Source of the DNA: CAZDGB01 sp964504645
Lineage (GTDB): Bacteria; Planctomycetota; Planctomycetia; Planctomycetales; Planctomycetaceae
Assembly: GCA_964504645.1 (NCBI GenBank)
Contig: CAZDGB010000121.1
Coordinates: 1 to 19,107, forward strand
Reading direction: 5' to 3'
DNA length: 19,107 nt
Position numbers and translations under genes: made by a program. This document shows, piece after piece, positions 1 to 7,928 of the stretch (positions are counted from its first letter, which is position 1; every line of letters begins with the position of its first letter). The notes beneath the pieces were generated by a model that saw only the letters and a list, made by a program, of their open reading frames with translations, was not told where the DNA came from and did not search any database.

Positions 1-67
1 GGTTGATCACCGACGCGACGGTATCGACCAGAAAATGCGCGGCGACCAGGGCCAGCAATAATCGCAC
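1..67 (-). CDS. N-terminal fragment of a possible MFS-type membrane transporter (runs off window)
   Basis: Reading leftward from a GTG at 67-65 gives 22 codons, beginning M-R-L-L-L-A-L-V-A-A-H-F-L-V-D-T-V-A-S. The hydrophobic start, with His, Asp and Thr inside the first membrane segment, resembles the first helix of some MFS permeases, but the fragment is too short to prove the family. The start is supported by a GAGG Shine-Dalgarno match (CCTC on the plus strand, 76-79) eight bases upstream of the GTG. It lies downstream of the thioesterase on the same strand with a 172-base gap, so co-transcription is possible but not shown. It could also be another polytopic membrane protein. Confidence 0.45.
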   Translation of the reverse strand, partial: MRLLLALVAAHFLVDTVASVIN

Positions 68-77
68 TATGTGAACC

Positions 78-168
78 TCAGCAGAAGCGAATCGCAGATG
101 GCGCAGAGTAAAACGGGCGGAGGATTATTGCCACAAGAGACACAGAACTCACAAAAATGTTCTGCTGA
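78..168. repeat. Low-complexity intergenic tract bounded by a 9-bp inverted repeat
   Basis: The gap between the thioesterase and the possible transporter is not coding. On the minus strand it reads as a loosely periodic TCTGTG/TCTGCG-like tract: plus strand CGCAGATGGCGCAGAG at 93-108 and a CCACAAGAGACACAGAACTCACA stretch from 131. It is bounded by a perfect inverted repeat, TCAGCAGAA at 78-86 and TTCTGCTGA at 160-168. Similar 'CTCTGCGCC.TCTGCG' tracts are, from memory, dispersed in several environmental bacterial genomes. Whether this is a mobile repeat or a leader structure for the downstream gene cannot be told here. The left arm overlaps the proposed Shine-Dalgarno site of the downstream gene. 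Confidence 0.4.
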
Positions 169-239
169 AATGACCCGTGTGACTTTTGTGGCGGCTCCTG
201 CATTGCCTGAATCTGCGGTTCCTGTCTTTCTGCCGCGTC

Positions 240-692
240 TCACGCCGGACAGCCGCTGCCATCGGCGGCTTGCGGGATATCCTCCGCGACGACCGTGAAC
301 GCCGACGCGACGACCTCCGGGATGCGCGTCAACCGCCGCGTGCGGATGTCGATGAAAGCCCAGTTGGTCGCCGCGGTCACGAGCCGGGCGTTATCGGCGG
401 CGCGAACGATGGCGTAACGGCGGAGCGAGGAAATCTTCTTCATGTCCGCCACCCAGGTGCGGACGACGATTTCCTCGCCCGCGTGGGCCGGCTGCAGGTA
501 TTCGATCTGATGCGACCGCACGACCCAGGCGAACTGCAACGCGAAGTAGCGGTCGGTCGTCCAGCCGACGGCGTCCGAATGGGCGACCGCCGCCGACATC
601 ATCCAGTTTAGATACTCGACGTTGCTGACGTGCCCGAGGCCGTCGATCTCCTCGGGCCTGACGACATGCCGGTACTCGAACAACGCGGTCAT
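240..692 (-). CDS. Acyl-CoA thioesterase-like protein, 4HBT hotdog fold
   Basis: This 150-residue cytoplasmic protein is the usual size for single-hotdog thioesterases of the YbgC/4-hydroxybenzoyl-CoA type, which hydrolyse acyl-CoA thioesters. The signature is near the N-terminus: E-E-I-D-G-L-G-H-V-S-N-V-E-Y at residues 14-27. Asp17 sits three residues before the conserved Gly, the place of the catalytic Asp in the Pseudomonas 4HBA-CoA enzyme. A typical strand pattern follows (V-V-R-T-W-V-A-D-M, then N-W-A-F-I-D). No signal peptide is seen. The ATG at 692-690 overlaps the TGA of the DUF1501 gene (TGATG), which fixes the start and suggests translational coupling. A longer reading upstream is arginine-rich and lies inside the DUF1501 gene, so it was rejected. 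The substrate is unknown, and the link to the exported upstream proteins is unexplained. Confidence 0.85.
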   Translation of the reverse strand: MTALFEYRHVVRPEEIDGLGHVSNVEYLNWMMSAAVAHSDAVGWTTDRYFALQFAWVVRSHQIEYLQPAHAGEEIVVRTWVADMKKISSLRRYAIVRAADNARLVTAATNWAFIDIRTRRLTRIPEVVASAFTVVAEDIPQAADGSGCPA

Positions 693-2140
693 CAGGCGAG
701 AATTTCCTGCACGACGCGGGCCGAGTGGCCGTTGGTGATCTGCTGGGCGCGGCCGTTGTTGAAGTAGATCAACTTCGAGTGGTCGAGTCCCAGCAGTTGG
801 AAGATCGTAGCCTGATAGTCGTTCGGCGTGACGACGTTGACAGCGGCCTTGTGGCCCACTTCGTCGGTCTCGCCGTAGACCATGCCGGGCTTGATGCCGC
901 CGCCGGCGAGCCACAGGCTGAAACCCTGCCCGTTGTGGTCGCGGCCGGCATTGTCGTCGAGGGTGCCCTCGCAGACCGGCAAGCGGCCGATCTCGCCGCC
1001 CCAGTGCACCAGCGTGGAATCGAGCATACCGCGCTGCTTCAAGTCGGTCACCAGGGCCGCCGAGGGCTGATCGGTCCGCTTGGCGATGCTCGGCAGCGCC
1101 CCCTTAATGCCCGTGTGCGTGTCCCACGGCTGTCCGCCGAGGAACAGTTGCACGAACCGCACGCCGCGCTCCACCAGCCGGCGGGCGATAAGGCACCGCG
1201 TGCCGTATTCCCGCGTGGCGTCCTGATCGATGCCGTACAACTTGTGAATGTGTTCCGGCTCCTGAGCGATATCCAACGCGTCCTTCGCCGCGGTCTGCAT
1301 CGCGGCGGCGAGTTCGTAACTGGCGATACGTGTTTCGAGATCGGCCTCGCCCGGATGTCGCGCCAGATGCCGCTGGTTGAGCGATTTCAAAAACGCGAGA
1401 TTCTGGTCCTGCACCGCGCCGCGAAGTTTCGGCGGCGCATCGAGATTCAGAATCCGCGGCTCCTGCGGACGCAGCACCGTCCCTTGGTACAGCGGCGGCA
1501 TGAAGCCGCTCGACCAGTTGTGCGTGCCATCCACCGGATGGCCGCCGGGATCGGAGAGCACCATGTACGCCGGCAGGTTTTGCGCCTCGCTGCCGAGTCC
1601 GTAGACGATCCAGCTGCCCATCGTCGGCCGGCCGGTGACACCCGCGATTCCGCCGTGGAAATAGCGGATGGAGACTTCATGCCCGTTGTGGCCGGTGTGC
1701 ATCGAGCGGATGAGACAGATATCGTCAACGATGCCCGCGGTGTGCGGCAAGAGTTCGGAAATCTCGGTGCCGCACTGGCCCCGTTTCTCGAATTTCCAGG
1801 GAGTGCCGAACAGTTTCTTGCTGGCGCGGTTGACGAAGCTGTAACCGACCTCGCCGTTGTAATCGGTGCCGTTCAAACGGCTGAGTTCCGGCTTCGGATC
1901 GAACAGATCGACGTGCGACGGCCCGCCGTGCATGAACAGCGAGATCATCGCCGTGGCCTTCGGCGTGATGTGTGGGTTGCGCAGCTGCAAGTTGAGGGGT
2001 AGATTTTCACCCGGCTTGCTCGGTTCGCCGGCGAGCAAGCCGTCTTCTTTGAGCAACTGCGTGAGCGCGAAGGCGCCGACGCCGAACGCCGATTGGTTCA
2101 GGAATTCGCGTCGCGATTTCGGAAGCGGTTCAATCCACAT
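692..2140 (-). CDS. DUF1501 domain protein with Tat signal
   Basis: This 482-residue protein matches the planctomycete DUF1501 family, which is related by fold to the sulfatase/alkaline phosphatase group but has no settled reaction. The N-terminus has a twin-arginine motif, S-R-R-E-F-L at residues 9-14, followed by a hydrophobic stretch, so export in folded form is expected. Family landmarks are visible: H-G-G-P-S-H-V-D-L-F-D-P-K-P at 71-84, then H-T-G-H-N-G-H-E, W-D-T-H, G-R-D-H-N-G-Q-G-F and an L-A-G-G-G-I-K-P-G turn near the C-terminus. Length is normal and no motif looks broken. The start overlaps the end of the PSCyt1/DUF1549/DUF1553 gene by 11 bases, the usual pairing in Planctomycetes. 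The pair is thought to act in the periplasm, often on complex polysaccharides, but that role is inferred from genome context in the phylum rather than proven. Confidence 0.93.
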   Translation of the reverse strand: MWIEPLPKSRREFLNQSAFGVGAFALTQLLKEDGLLAGEPSKPGENLPLNLQLRNPHITPKATAMISLFMHGGPSHVDLFDPKPELSRLNGTDYNGEVGYSFVNRASKKLFGTPWKFEKRGQCGTEISELLPHTAGIVDDICLIRSMHTGHNGHEVSIRYFHGGIAGVTGRPTMGSWIVYGLGSEAQNLPAYMVLSDPGGHPVDGTHNWSSGFMPPLYQGTVLRPQEPRILNLDAPPKLRGAVQDQNLAFLKSLNQRHLARHPGEADLETRIASYELAAAMQTAAKDALDIAQEPEHIHKLYGIDQDATREYGTRCLIARRLVERGVRFVQLFLGGQPWDTHTGIKGALPSIAKRTDQPSAALVTDLKQRGMLDSTLVHWGGEIGRLPVCEGTLDDNAGRDHNGQGFSLWLAGGGIKPGMVYGETDEVGHKAAVNVVTPNDYQATIFQLLGLDHSKLIYFNNGRAQQITNGHSARVVQEILA

Positions 2141-5100
2141 AGAGAAACTCGTTGGAACTGAGGAGTTGCTGGCACAAACTGGTGAGAGCCGTCAATTCGC
2201 GGTCCGGAACGTCTTTCTGACCGGCGAGCAATTTCAACTGCTGTTGCAGGAACAGACACGCCCCTTCGAGTTCGCCGGCGTCTGGCAATCGCTGATAGAC
2301 ATGTTGCCACACGAACGCGGCCTGCTGGGCGAGCGACGTCGCGTTCGGACCGTGGAAGTCTGCCTCTGAATTCCAGGTGTCGAGCGGCGTGCCGTCCGCG
2401 GCGGACAACGTCAGCGTGACTTGCCAGTTGAACGAATCCGACGTGACGTGTTCCTTCCCGTCGACGACGAAATCGATCGTGTCTCCGGCCGAGACGTCGA
2501 ACGCGGCGACTGGAGTTTCCACGGCGCCGTTCTTGGCGGACCATTCGCCGTGCAATCCCGATTGGCCGCCGACGATGCGGGCCCGTACGCCGTCGCCGTT
2601 TTCGGAACCGTGATTCAACGCCCCGGCGACAACCAGCCGGCCCGCTTGCGGCGCGGTCCACCGGCGGATCGGCAGGAAATTCGGATTCTCGCCCGGATGC
2701 CCGCCCTGAGCGTGGAGAATCACCCAGCCGAGTTGTGGATCGGGAACCGCGGCGCTCCCCTGCCAACTGGAGCCGGAGAAGTACGGTAGCGATTTAAAGT
2801 TCGTCGTTCGTTTCGCCCCTTCGTCGTAGCCGCCGTAGCCGAACTGCCACGCTTCCTGATGCCGCGGGAATCGCTGGACAAATGCCGCCATCAACGCCGG
2901 CGCGAAATCGCCGGGCGTTTCCAGGCGGACGCGCTGGGCCAATAGCTCGGCGTGCTTCAGGCTGAAATCGCTGTTCATCAGCATCAGTGATTGCTGCGCC
3001 CCGGTGCTCGGCACACGGCGCTCGCAATTCAGCATCATCTGCGGCGCGTCGAATGTCGTCAGCATTGAGAGCGGCTTCGACCGGCGAACCTGCACGTAAA
3101 CGCTCCGCCGCGGCGCATCGTCCTTCACGACGACCTGGCCGACGGTGTCGTCTTCGACGGGAATCGACGAGCCGTACATCCGGTCGTTCAACCGACCGGC
3201 GAGAGCCAGGGTCCGATCGCGGAGCGTCTCGGCATCCAACCGTTGCAGCGGGAACTTGGCGTACAACGCGTTCTGAGAATCGAGTTCCCGCACGCGTTCG
3301 GCGAGATCGCTGCGAGCCGTGGTCGCCTGGCGATACGCCGTCGACGACATGAGCAGCCGGTGAAACTGCTTCAGGCTCCACTCGAGCCGCGGCAGTTCGG
3401 TCGCCATCCAGGTCAGCAATTCGGGATGCGTCGGCCGTACGCCGAGGACGCCGAAGTCGCCGGGCGTATCGACGATGCCGCGGCCGAAATGATGGAACCA
3501 GAGCCGATTAGCCAAAACGCGGCCAACCAGCGGATGCGTGCCGTTCGTCAGATGTCTGGCCCAAGCCGAGCGGCGGCCGGAGTTCGGAGCGCCGGTCGAC
3601 GGATCGGGAATCTCGAAGCGGGCTCCATCCGCCGCGGCGATCGTCAAATCGCCGGGACGCACGGCCTGCTTCGGCTGGCGGTAATCGCCACGATAGAAGA
3701 CGTGTGTCGGGGGAATCTGGCCGGCGACTTCGCTCAACACCGGAACGAAGTCTTCTGGCGGCCGCTCGGCGGCCTTGCGCTGAATGACGTCGTTGTCCGC
3801 CTTGAGTTCATCGGCGGCCTTCTGATTGAACTGGTACAACACGCCGGCGTTGATCTCCAGTTTCGGATTTGTCGCAACCAGTTGCTTCTGCTCGTCGGTC
3901 CGTTTGTCGGCCGCCGTCTGGAACGCGGCTTTCAGTTTTTCCCGTTGATCTTCCGGGAATTCGAGCAACGCCTTCTCGAACGCCTCGGCGACGAACTGCG
4001 CCGACTTCGCCGCGTAGGCTTCGTTCAGTTTCTGGATTTCGACGTTGACCTCCGCGACTTTTGCACGGTCCGCGTCGGAATAGAGCGAGACAAGCCGTTG
4101 GCTCGGCCGCCGCCACTGCGCTGTGCTCAGCGCCGGTTCGAGGATGGCCCGAATGCGGAAATAATCAACCTGCGGAATCGGATCGTAACGATGGTCGTGG
4201 CATTGGGCGCAACCGATGGACAGACCGTAGATCGCCGAACCGACGACTTTGATCGTATCGGCCACGACCGCGTTCGCCGGCTCCTGTTCGTTGGATGTCG
4301 CTTGCGTGGCGTCGATCACGGTCCGCAGGAAGCCGGTCGCGGACAGCAATTCGACCTGCTCCGGCGTCAGGTTGTTCCACGGCGCGGCGACGAGTTCGTC
4401 ACCGGCGACTTGTTCCAGCAGAAACTGGTGAAACGGTTTGTCGGCATTGAGGGCGCGAATCACGTAGTCACGGAAATGCCAGGCGAACGGACGCAACGTA
4501 TCGGTGTTGCCGTCGCCATCCGATTCCGCGAACCCCGCGACGTCGAGCCAATGCCGGCCCCAGCGTTCGCCGTAATGCGGCGAGGCGAGCAACCGGTCGA
4601 GCAGCCGCTCATAGGCATCGGGATTGGCATCGATCTCGAACTCCGCGATCTCGCTCGGCTCGGGCAGCAATCCCGTCAGATCGTGATAGGCCCGACGGAT
4701 CAGCGACCGCCGGTCGGCTTCCGGCGCGAAGTCCAACCCCTGGGCTTGCAGTTTCGCGGCTACAAAGTTGTCGATCGGCCGCGCATGCGCCGCCGCGTGG
4801 GCCGGAATCTGCGGTCGGACGAGCGGCTGGAAGAACCAATAGGCCCGCTCTTCCGGCGTGATGTCGATTCCCGGCGGCAGTTGCTCCGGTTCCTGGCGCT
4901 GCGTCGGCGCACCGGCGGCGATCCAGGCTTCGATGATCGCGATCTGTTCGGCCGGAACTTTCTTTTCGCCCGGCGGCATCTCGCCCGATTTCATCCGCGC
5001 GAGCAGCAGGCTCGCAGCGGCGTTCGAGGAAACGATCGCCGGGCCGGTGTCGCCCCCCTTCTCTGCGAAGCGCTTCAACCGCAGATCAAGATTCCCTTCC

Positions 5101-5249
5101 GGCTTCTCACCGCCGCCGTGGCAATCGAAGCAGTACGCCTTGAAGATCGGGCGGACATGCGTTTCGAAGTTCGGCGTGTCGGCGGCGCCAGCGACTCCGT
5201 TCAGCAAGACCAGGAGCATCAGCAACGAGGCAGAAGAATTCTGGCGCAT
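2130..5249 (-). CDS. PSCyt1 / DUF1549 / DUF1553 (PSD1) cytochrome-like exported protein with inserted beta-domain
   Basis: This 1039-residue protein starts with a Sec-type signal (residues 1-22, ending G-V-A-G-A-A). A PSCyt1 cytochrome-c-like domain (about 27-115) carries C-F-D-C-H at 40-44 for covalent heme and M-P-P at 91-93 as likely distal ligand. DUF1549 covers about 155-370 and ends with a second CxxCH, C-A-Q-C-H-D-H-R-Y-D-P at 347-357. A charged, probably coiled segment spans about 395-490. DUF1553 begins near 555 (H-P-L-V-G-R-V-L-A-N-R-L-W) and closes with S-N-E-F-L-Y-V-D at the C-terminus. Between about 795 and 965 it is interrupted by a beta-rich module with W-Q-F-G-Y-G and D-T-I-D-F-V-V-D. 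A role in periplasmic redox chemistry is inferred; the substrate is unknown. First gene of the minus-strand unit; no clear Shine-Dalgarno site precedes the ATG. Confidence 0.93.
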   Translation of the reverse strand: MRQNSSASLLMLLVLLNGVAGAADTPNFETHVRPIFKAYCFDCHGGGEKPEGNLDLRLKRFAEKGGDTGPAIVSSNAAASLLLARMKSGEMPPGEKKVPAEQIAIIEAWIAAGAPTQRQEPEQLPPGIDITPEERAYWFFQPLVRPQIPAHAAAHARPIDNFVAAKLQAQGLDFAPEADRRSLIRRAYHDLTGLLPEPSEIAEFEIDANPDAYERLLDRLLASPHYGERWGRHWLDVAGFAESDGDGNTDTLRPFAWHFRDYVIRALNADKPFHQFLLEQVAGDELVAAPWNNLTPEQVELLSATGFLRTVIDATQATSNEQEPANAVVADTIKVVGSAIYGLSIGCAQCHDHRYDPIPQVDYFRIRAILEPALSTAQWRRPSQRLVSLYSDADRAKVAEVNVEIQKLNEAYAAKSAQFVAEAFEKALLEFPEDQREKLKAAFQTAADKRTDEQKQLVATNPKLEINAGVLYQFNQKAADELKADNDVIQRKAAERPPEDFVPVLSEVAGQIPPTHVFYRGDYRQPKQAVRPGDLTIAAADGARFEIPDPSTGAPNSGRRSAWARHLTNGTHPLVGRVLANRLWFHHFGRGIVDTPGDFGVLGVRPTHPELLTWMATELPRLEWSLKQFHRLLMSSTAYRQATTARSDLAERVRELDSQNALYAKFPLQRLDAETLRDRTLALAGRLNDRMYGSSIPVEDDTVGQVVVKDDAPRRSVYVQVRRSKPLSMLTTFDAPQMMLNCERRVPSTGAQQSLMLMNSDFSLKHAELLAQRVRLETPGDFAPALMAAFVQRFPRHQEAWQFGYGGYDEGAKRTTNFKSLPYFSGSSWQGSAAVPDPQLGWVILHAQGGHPGENPNFLPIRRWTAPQAGRLVVAGALNHGSENGDGVRARIVGGQSGLHGEWSAKNGAVETPVAAFDVSAGDTIDFVVDGKEHVTSDSFNWQVTLTLSAADGTPLDTWNSEADFHGPNATSLAQQAAFVWQHVYQRLPDAGELEGACLFLQQQLKLLAGQKDVPDRELTALTSLCQQLLSSNEFLYVD

Positions 5250-5369
5250 AGGGCGTGCATTATTTCAGGCGGGAAGGAGCGGCGAGAAGATTTAACTTAT
5301 CAAACATAGTGCATGAATTCTACCCCTATTTTTCGCAGGATGTGTTCACTTGGCTAGCTCGACGCGTGA

Positions 5370-5399
5370 TTGTTTTTCTCCGAGCCGCGCGGGCACAAT
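5370..5399 (+). promoter_or_regulatory. Weak candidate promoter for the glycosyltransferase unit
   Basis: The 185-base divergent region between the PSD1 gene and the glycosyltransferase gene is locally AT-richer than its flanks. A TTGTTT at 5370-5375 and CACAAT at 5394-5399, 18 bases apart, match sigma70 boxes at 3/6 and 4/6 positions. Transcription would start about 30 bases before the ATG at 5435. On the other strand a TAGAAT-like box lies within about 5310-5325, but no convincing -35 partner was found. Both are weak matches. Confidence 0.25.
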
Positions 5400-5434
5400 G
5401 GCGGCCCGTTGTTGGTCCTTCTTGAATCGAAGAG

Positions 5435-6610
5435 ATGAGTTCTGTTCTGGTGGAAGATTCCCAAACACGCGCCGCCGCATCGCCCGCGACGATCCTGGAA
5501 GTCCGTGTGGTGACCGGCACGGGAGGCGGTCCGGACAAGACGATTCTCAATTCGCCGCGATTCCTGGACCCACACGGGTTCCGGACGATCTGCGCCTATT
5601 TGCATCCGCCCGACGATCCGGGATTCCAAGTCCTCCGGCAACGTGCAGAGGAAGCCGGCGCTCAACTCGTCTCCATTCCCGATCGCGGGCCGTTCGACTT
5701 CTCGGTGGTACGGAACCTGATCCGCCTCTGCCGCGAGGAAAACGTGGCGGTCTGGCATGGTCACGATTACAAGAGCAACTTCTGGGGATTGTGGGCCCGG
5801 CGTTTCTGGCCGATGCGGCTGATGTCGACCGTGCATGGCTGGGGCGTCCGCCATTGGAAATCGCCCCTGTTCGACGCGATCGATCTGTGGTCGCTGCGAT
5901 CGTATGACCGCGTCATCTGTGTGTCCGATGACCAGGTGGAAACCTGCTTGCGCAGCGGCGTGCGGCAGCATCGGCTCCGGTTGATCGAGAACGGCATCGA
6001 CGTCGAACAGTATCGGCGTAATCAATCGACCGCGGCCGCGCGGCAGCGGTTGGGATGGCCGGAAGAAGGATTGTATCTTACTGCGATCGGCAGGCTGTCC
6101 GCCGAGAAAGGCTTCGACCTGCTGATTGAGGCCGTGAAACGACTGAAGGGCGAATTTCCGAAATTGCGGTTGGCGATTGCGGGCGAAGGTCCAAGCCGCG
6201 CGGCGCTGGAAGAACAAATCAAGCACAGAGGTTTATCGGACACCGTGCAACTGCTGGGAATGTGCCAAGATATCCGGCCCGTTCTCGAAGCGGCGGACCT
6301 CTTCGTCTTGAGCAGTTTGCGCGAGGGACTGCCGAACGTGGTGCTGGAGGCGATGGCGATGGAAACGCCCGTCGTGGCCACGCGCGTTGCCGGTGTACCT
6401 CACGTGATCACTGACGAGCACAACGGCCTGTTGGCCGACACGGAGAGCGTCGAGAGTTTGGTGACCGCGATCCGGCGTTGCCTATCCGATGCCGAATTGC
6501 GGAGCCGGTTGGCTCGAGCCGGTCGGGAGACGATCGTCCGCCGCTTCAATTTCGCCGTGCGGATGGATCGCATGCGGAAGATCTACGAGGAATTGCTGCG
6601 AGTCCGATAA
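5435..6610 (+). CDS. Glycosyltransferase family 4 (GT-B) protein
   Basis: This 391-residue cytosolic or membrane-associated enzyme has the length and two-domain layout of GT4 retaining glycosyltransferases, which move a sugar from an NDP-sugar to a glycan or lipid-linked acceptor. The N-terminal Rossmann-like half has the acceptor-side loop G-T-G-G-G-P-D-K-T-I at 28-37 and W-H-G-H-D-Y at 107-112. The C-terminal half has G-R-L-S-A-E-K-G at 219-226, I-A-G-E-G-P at 248-253 and the EX7E donor-site motif, E297-G-L-P-N-V-V-L-E305. No signal peptide or membrane segment is obvious. The ATG is preceded by GAAGAG. It ends 26 bases before the FemAB-like gene, so the two are probably one operon. With that neighbour and a PEP-CTERM protein downstream, a role in exopolysaccharide assembly is likely; donor and acceptor cannot be read from the sequence. 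Confidence 0.92.
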   Translation: MSSVLVEDSQTRAAASPATILEVRVVTGTGGGPDKTILNSPRFLDPHGFRTICAYLHPPDDPGFQVLRQRAEEAGAQLVSIPDRGPFDFSVVRNLIRLCREENVAVWHGHDYKSNFWGLWARRFWPMRLMSTVHGWGVRHWKSPLFDAIDLWSLRSYDRVICVSDDQVETCLRSGVRQHRLRLIENGIDVEQYRRNQSTAAARQRLGWPEEGLYLTAIGRLSAEKGFDLLIEAVKRLKGEFPKLRLAIAGEGPSRAALEEQIKHRGLSDTVQLLGMCQDIRPVLEAADLFVLSSLREGLPNVVLEAMAMETPVVATRVAGVPHVITDEHNGLLADTESVESLVTAIRRCLSDAELRSRLARAGRETIVRRFNFAVRMDRMRKIYEELLRVR

Positions 6611-6636
6611 TCTCGAACTCGCTCGACTTGGAATTG

Positions 6637-7719
6637 ATGGAACGCATGGCGGATTCGGCGACTGCTAACTCCTCGGTGACGATTGACGTATTGCGACGTC
6701 CGGATTTCGACCGCGCCCGCGAGGATTGGGATTCTTTCACGCGGTCGTATGGATACCCCGGCTACTTTCACCAACTGGCCTGGGGAAGCGTGCTCCACGA
6801 CGCCTTGGGGCACGAACCCTATTTTCTGATCGCTCGCCGCGATCATCGCGTCACGGGTCTCCTGCCGCTGGCGCTCGTTCGCAGCTTGCTGTTCGGACGC
6901 TTCCTGGTGAGTTTGCCATATCTCAACACGGCCGGCGTGCTCAGCAATTGCCCCGAATCGGCGCGGCGTCTGATCGATCGGGCCGTGGAACTCGCTGATG
7001 AACTACAGGTCAAGCATCTCGAACTGAGGCACGAACGAGAAATCGAACATCCGTCATTGACGGAGCGGATGACGACGAAGGTGCACATGCGGCTTGCGCT
7101 GCCGGAGACGCCCGAGGCGCTGATGTCGAGTTTCAAATCCAAACTGCGGAGCCAGGTGAAAAAGTCGCTGGCGAACGGGCAAACGGTCACTTGGGGGCGT
7201 GAGGAATTGCTGGGCGATTTCTACGCGGTCTTCAGCCGGAACATGCGGGATCTCGGAACGCCGGTTTATCCGCGCCAATTGTTCCGATCGATGCTGCGAT
7301 CATTTCCGACCGAGGCGGAACTGTGCATCGTTTACCAGGAGCGTCAGCCAGCCGCCGCAGCACTCCTGGTGCATGGACCGGGCACGACCCAAGTCCCGAG
7401 CGCCAGCACGTTGCGGGAGTTCAATCCGACGAACGCCAACATGCGGCTGTATTGGCACTTGCTGGAACGTTCCGTCTTGCGGGGACAGTCGACGTTCGAC
7501 TTCGGACGCAGCTCCGCCGAAAGCGGCCCGTACAAATTCAAAGAACAATGGGGCGCGCGGCCAGATCCTGCTATTTGGCAGACATATCGCCGCGCCGGTA
7601 CGTCGAACGAACTCCGCCCGGACAACTCGAAATTCCAGACCTTGATCCGCGTCTGGACCATGCTTCCCATGCCGGCCGCCAACTTTCTCGGCCCCTGGAT
7701 TGTGCGAGGAATTCCCTAA
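6637..7719 (+). CDS. FemAB-like protein of the XrtA/PEP-CTERM-associated type (GNAT fold)
   Basis: The 360-residue product resembles the FemAB-like family (TIGR03019 type) that travels with exosortase/PEP-CTERM and exopolysaccharide genes. Relatives of FemAB transfer amino acids to peptidoglycan precursors; the reaction of this subgroup is not known. Visible landmarks are L-L-P-L-A-L followed by S-L-L-F-G-R-F-L-V-S-L-P-Y (about residues 75-96), L-G-T-P-V-Y-P at 206-212, F-D-F-G-R-S at 287-292 and F-K-E-Q-W-G at 301-306, all near family consensus. No signal peptide is seen, so it probably acts in the cytoplasm. The ATG at 6637 follows the glycosyltransferase stop by 26 bases; a second in-frame ATG at 6646 is an equally possible start. 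An open frame further upstream lies inside the glycosyltransferase gene and was not used. Confidence 0.87.
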   Translation: MERMADSATANSSVTIDVLRRPDFDRAREDWDSFTRSYGYPGYFHQLAWGSVLHDALGHEPYFLIARRDHRVTGLLPLALVRSLLFGRFLVSLPYLNTAGVLSNCPESARRLIDRAVELADELQVKHLELRHEREIEHPSLTERMTTKVHMRLALPETPEALMSSFKSKLRSQVKKSLANGQTVTWGREELLGDFYAVFSRNMRDLGTPVYPRQLFRSMLRSFPTEAELCIVYQERQPAAAALLVHGPGTTQVPSASTLREFNPTNANMRLYWHLLERSVLRGQSTFDFGRSSAESGPYKFKEQWGARPDPAIWQTYRRAGTSNELRPDNSKFQTLIRVWTMLPMPAANFLGPWIVRGIP

Positions 7720-7742
7720 GCTCGAGCAGACAAAAAGGGACT

Positions 7743-7760
7743 CATCGAAGTTTTTCGATG
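7743..7760 (+). other. Small stem-loop after the FemAB-like gene
   Basis: CATCGAA at 7743-7749 and TTCGATG at 7754-7760 form a perfect 7-bp stem with a GTTT loop, 23 bases after the FemAB-like stop codon. It is placed where a terminator or 3' end-protecting hairpin would sit, but what follows is GGGGCGG rather than a T-run, so it is not a convincing intrinsic terminator. Confidence 0.35.
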
Positions 7761-7810
7761 GGGCGGTTTGGAACGAATCGCGAATATCGGGAGAATTTCC
7801 GGGATCGTCG

Positions 7811-7839
7811 TTGACAAGCAATTTCCCGAACCTTACGAT
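7811..7839 (+). promoter_or_regulatory. Sigma70-like promoter of the PEP-CTERM gene
   Basis: A perfect TTGACA -35 box lies at 7811-7816 and a TACGAT -10 box (4/6 matches) at 7834-7839, with the ideal 17-base spacer. A start point near 7846 would leave a leader of about 80 bases before the ATG at 7929. The position, in a 209-base non-coding gap and directly before a gene with a strong Shine-Dalgarno site, supports the call. It implies the PEP-CTERM gene is transcribed independently of the glycosyltransferase/FemAB unit. Confidence 0.6.
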
Positions 7840-7928
7840 CAGCCTAAGTTTGACTAGGGCCAGTCTCGATTTGCCACACTGCAGCAAGGAATCGCCGCCC
7901 AAAGCGGAGGCACAAAGGAGTTCTCAGT

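Noticed and set aside
725..2002. Open frame of 425 codons on the plus strand opposite the DUF1501 gene
   Set aside because: It is antisense to a well-supported gene and its translation shows no family motif.
3243..5309. Long open frame (688 codons) on the plus strand opposite the PSCyt1/DUF1549/DUF1553 gene
   Set aside because: It is antisense to a clear gene, arginine-rich and without recognisable domains; it is the usual by-product of high-GC codon use.
7743..7760. Stem-loop after the FemAB-like gene as an intrinsic terminator
   Set aside because: The stem is perfect but short and is followed by a G-rich sequence instead of a T-run, so it is kept only as an unassigned stem-loop.
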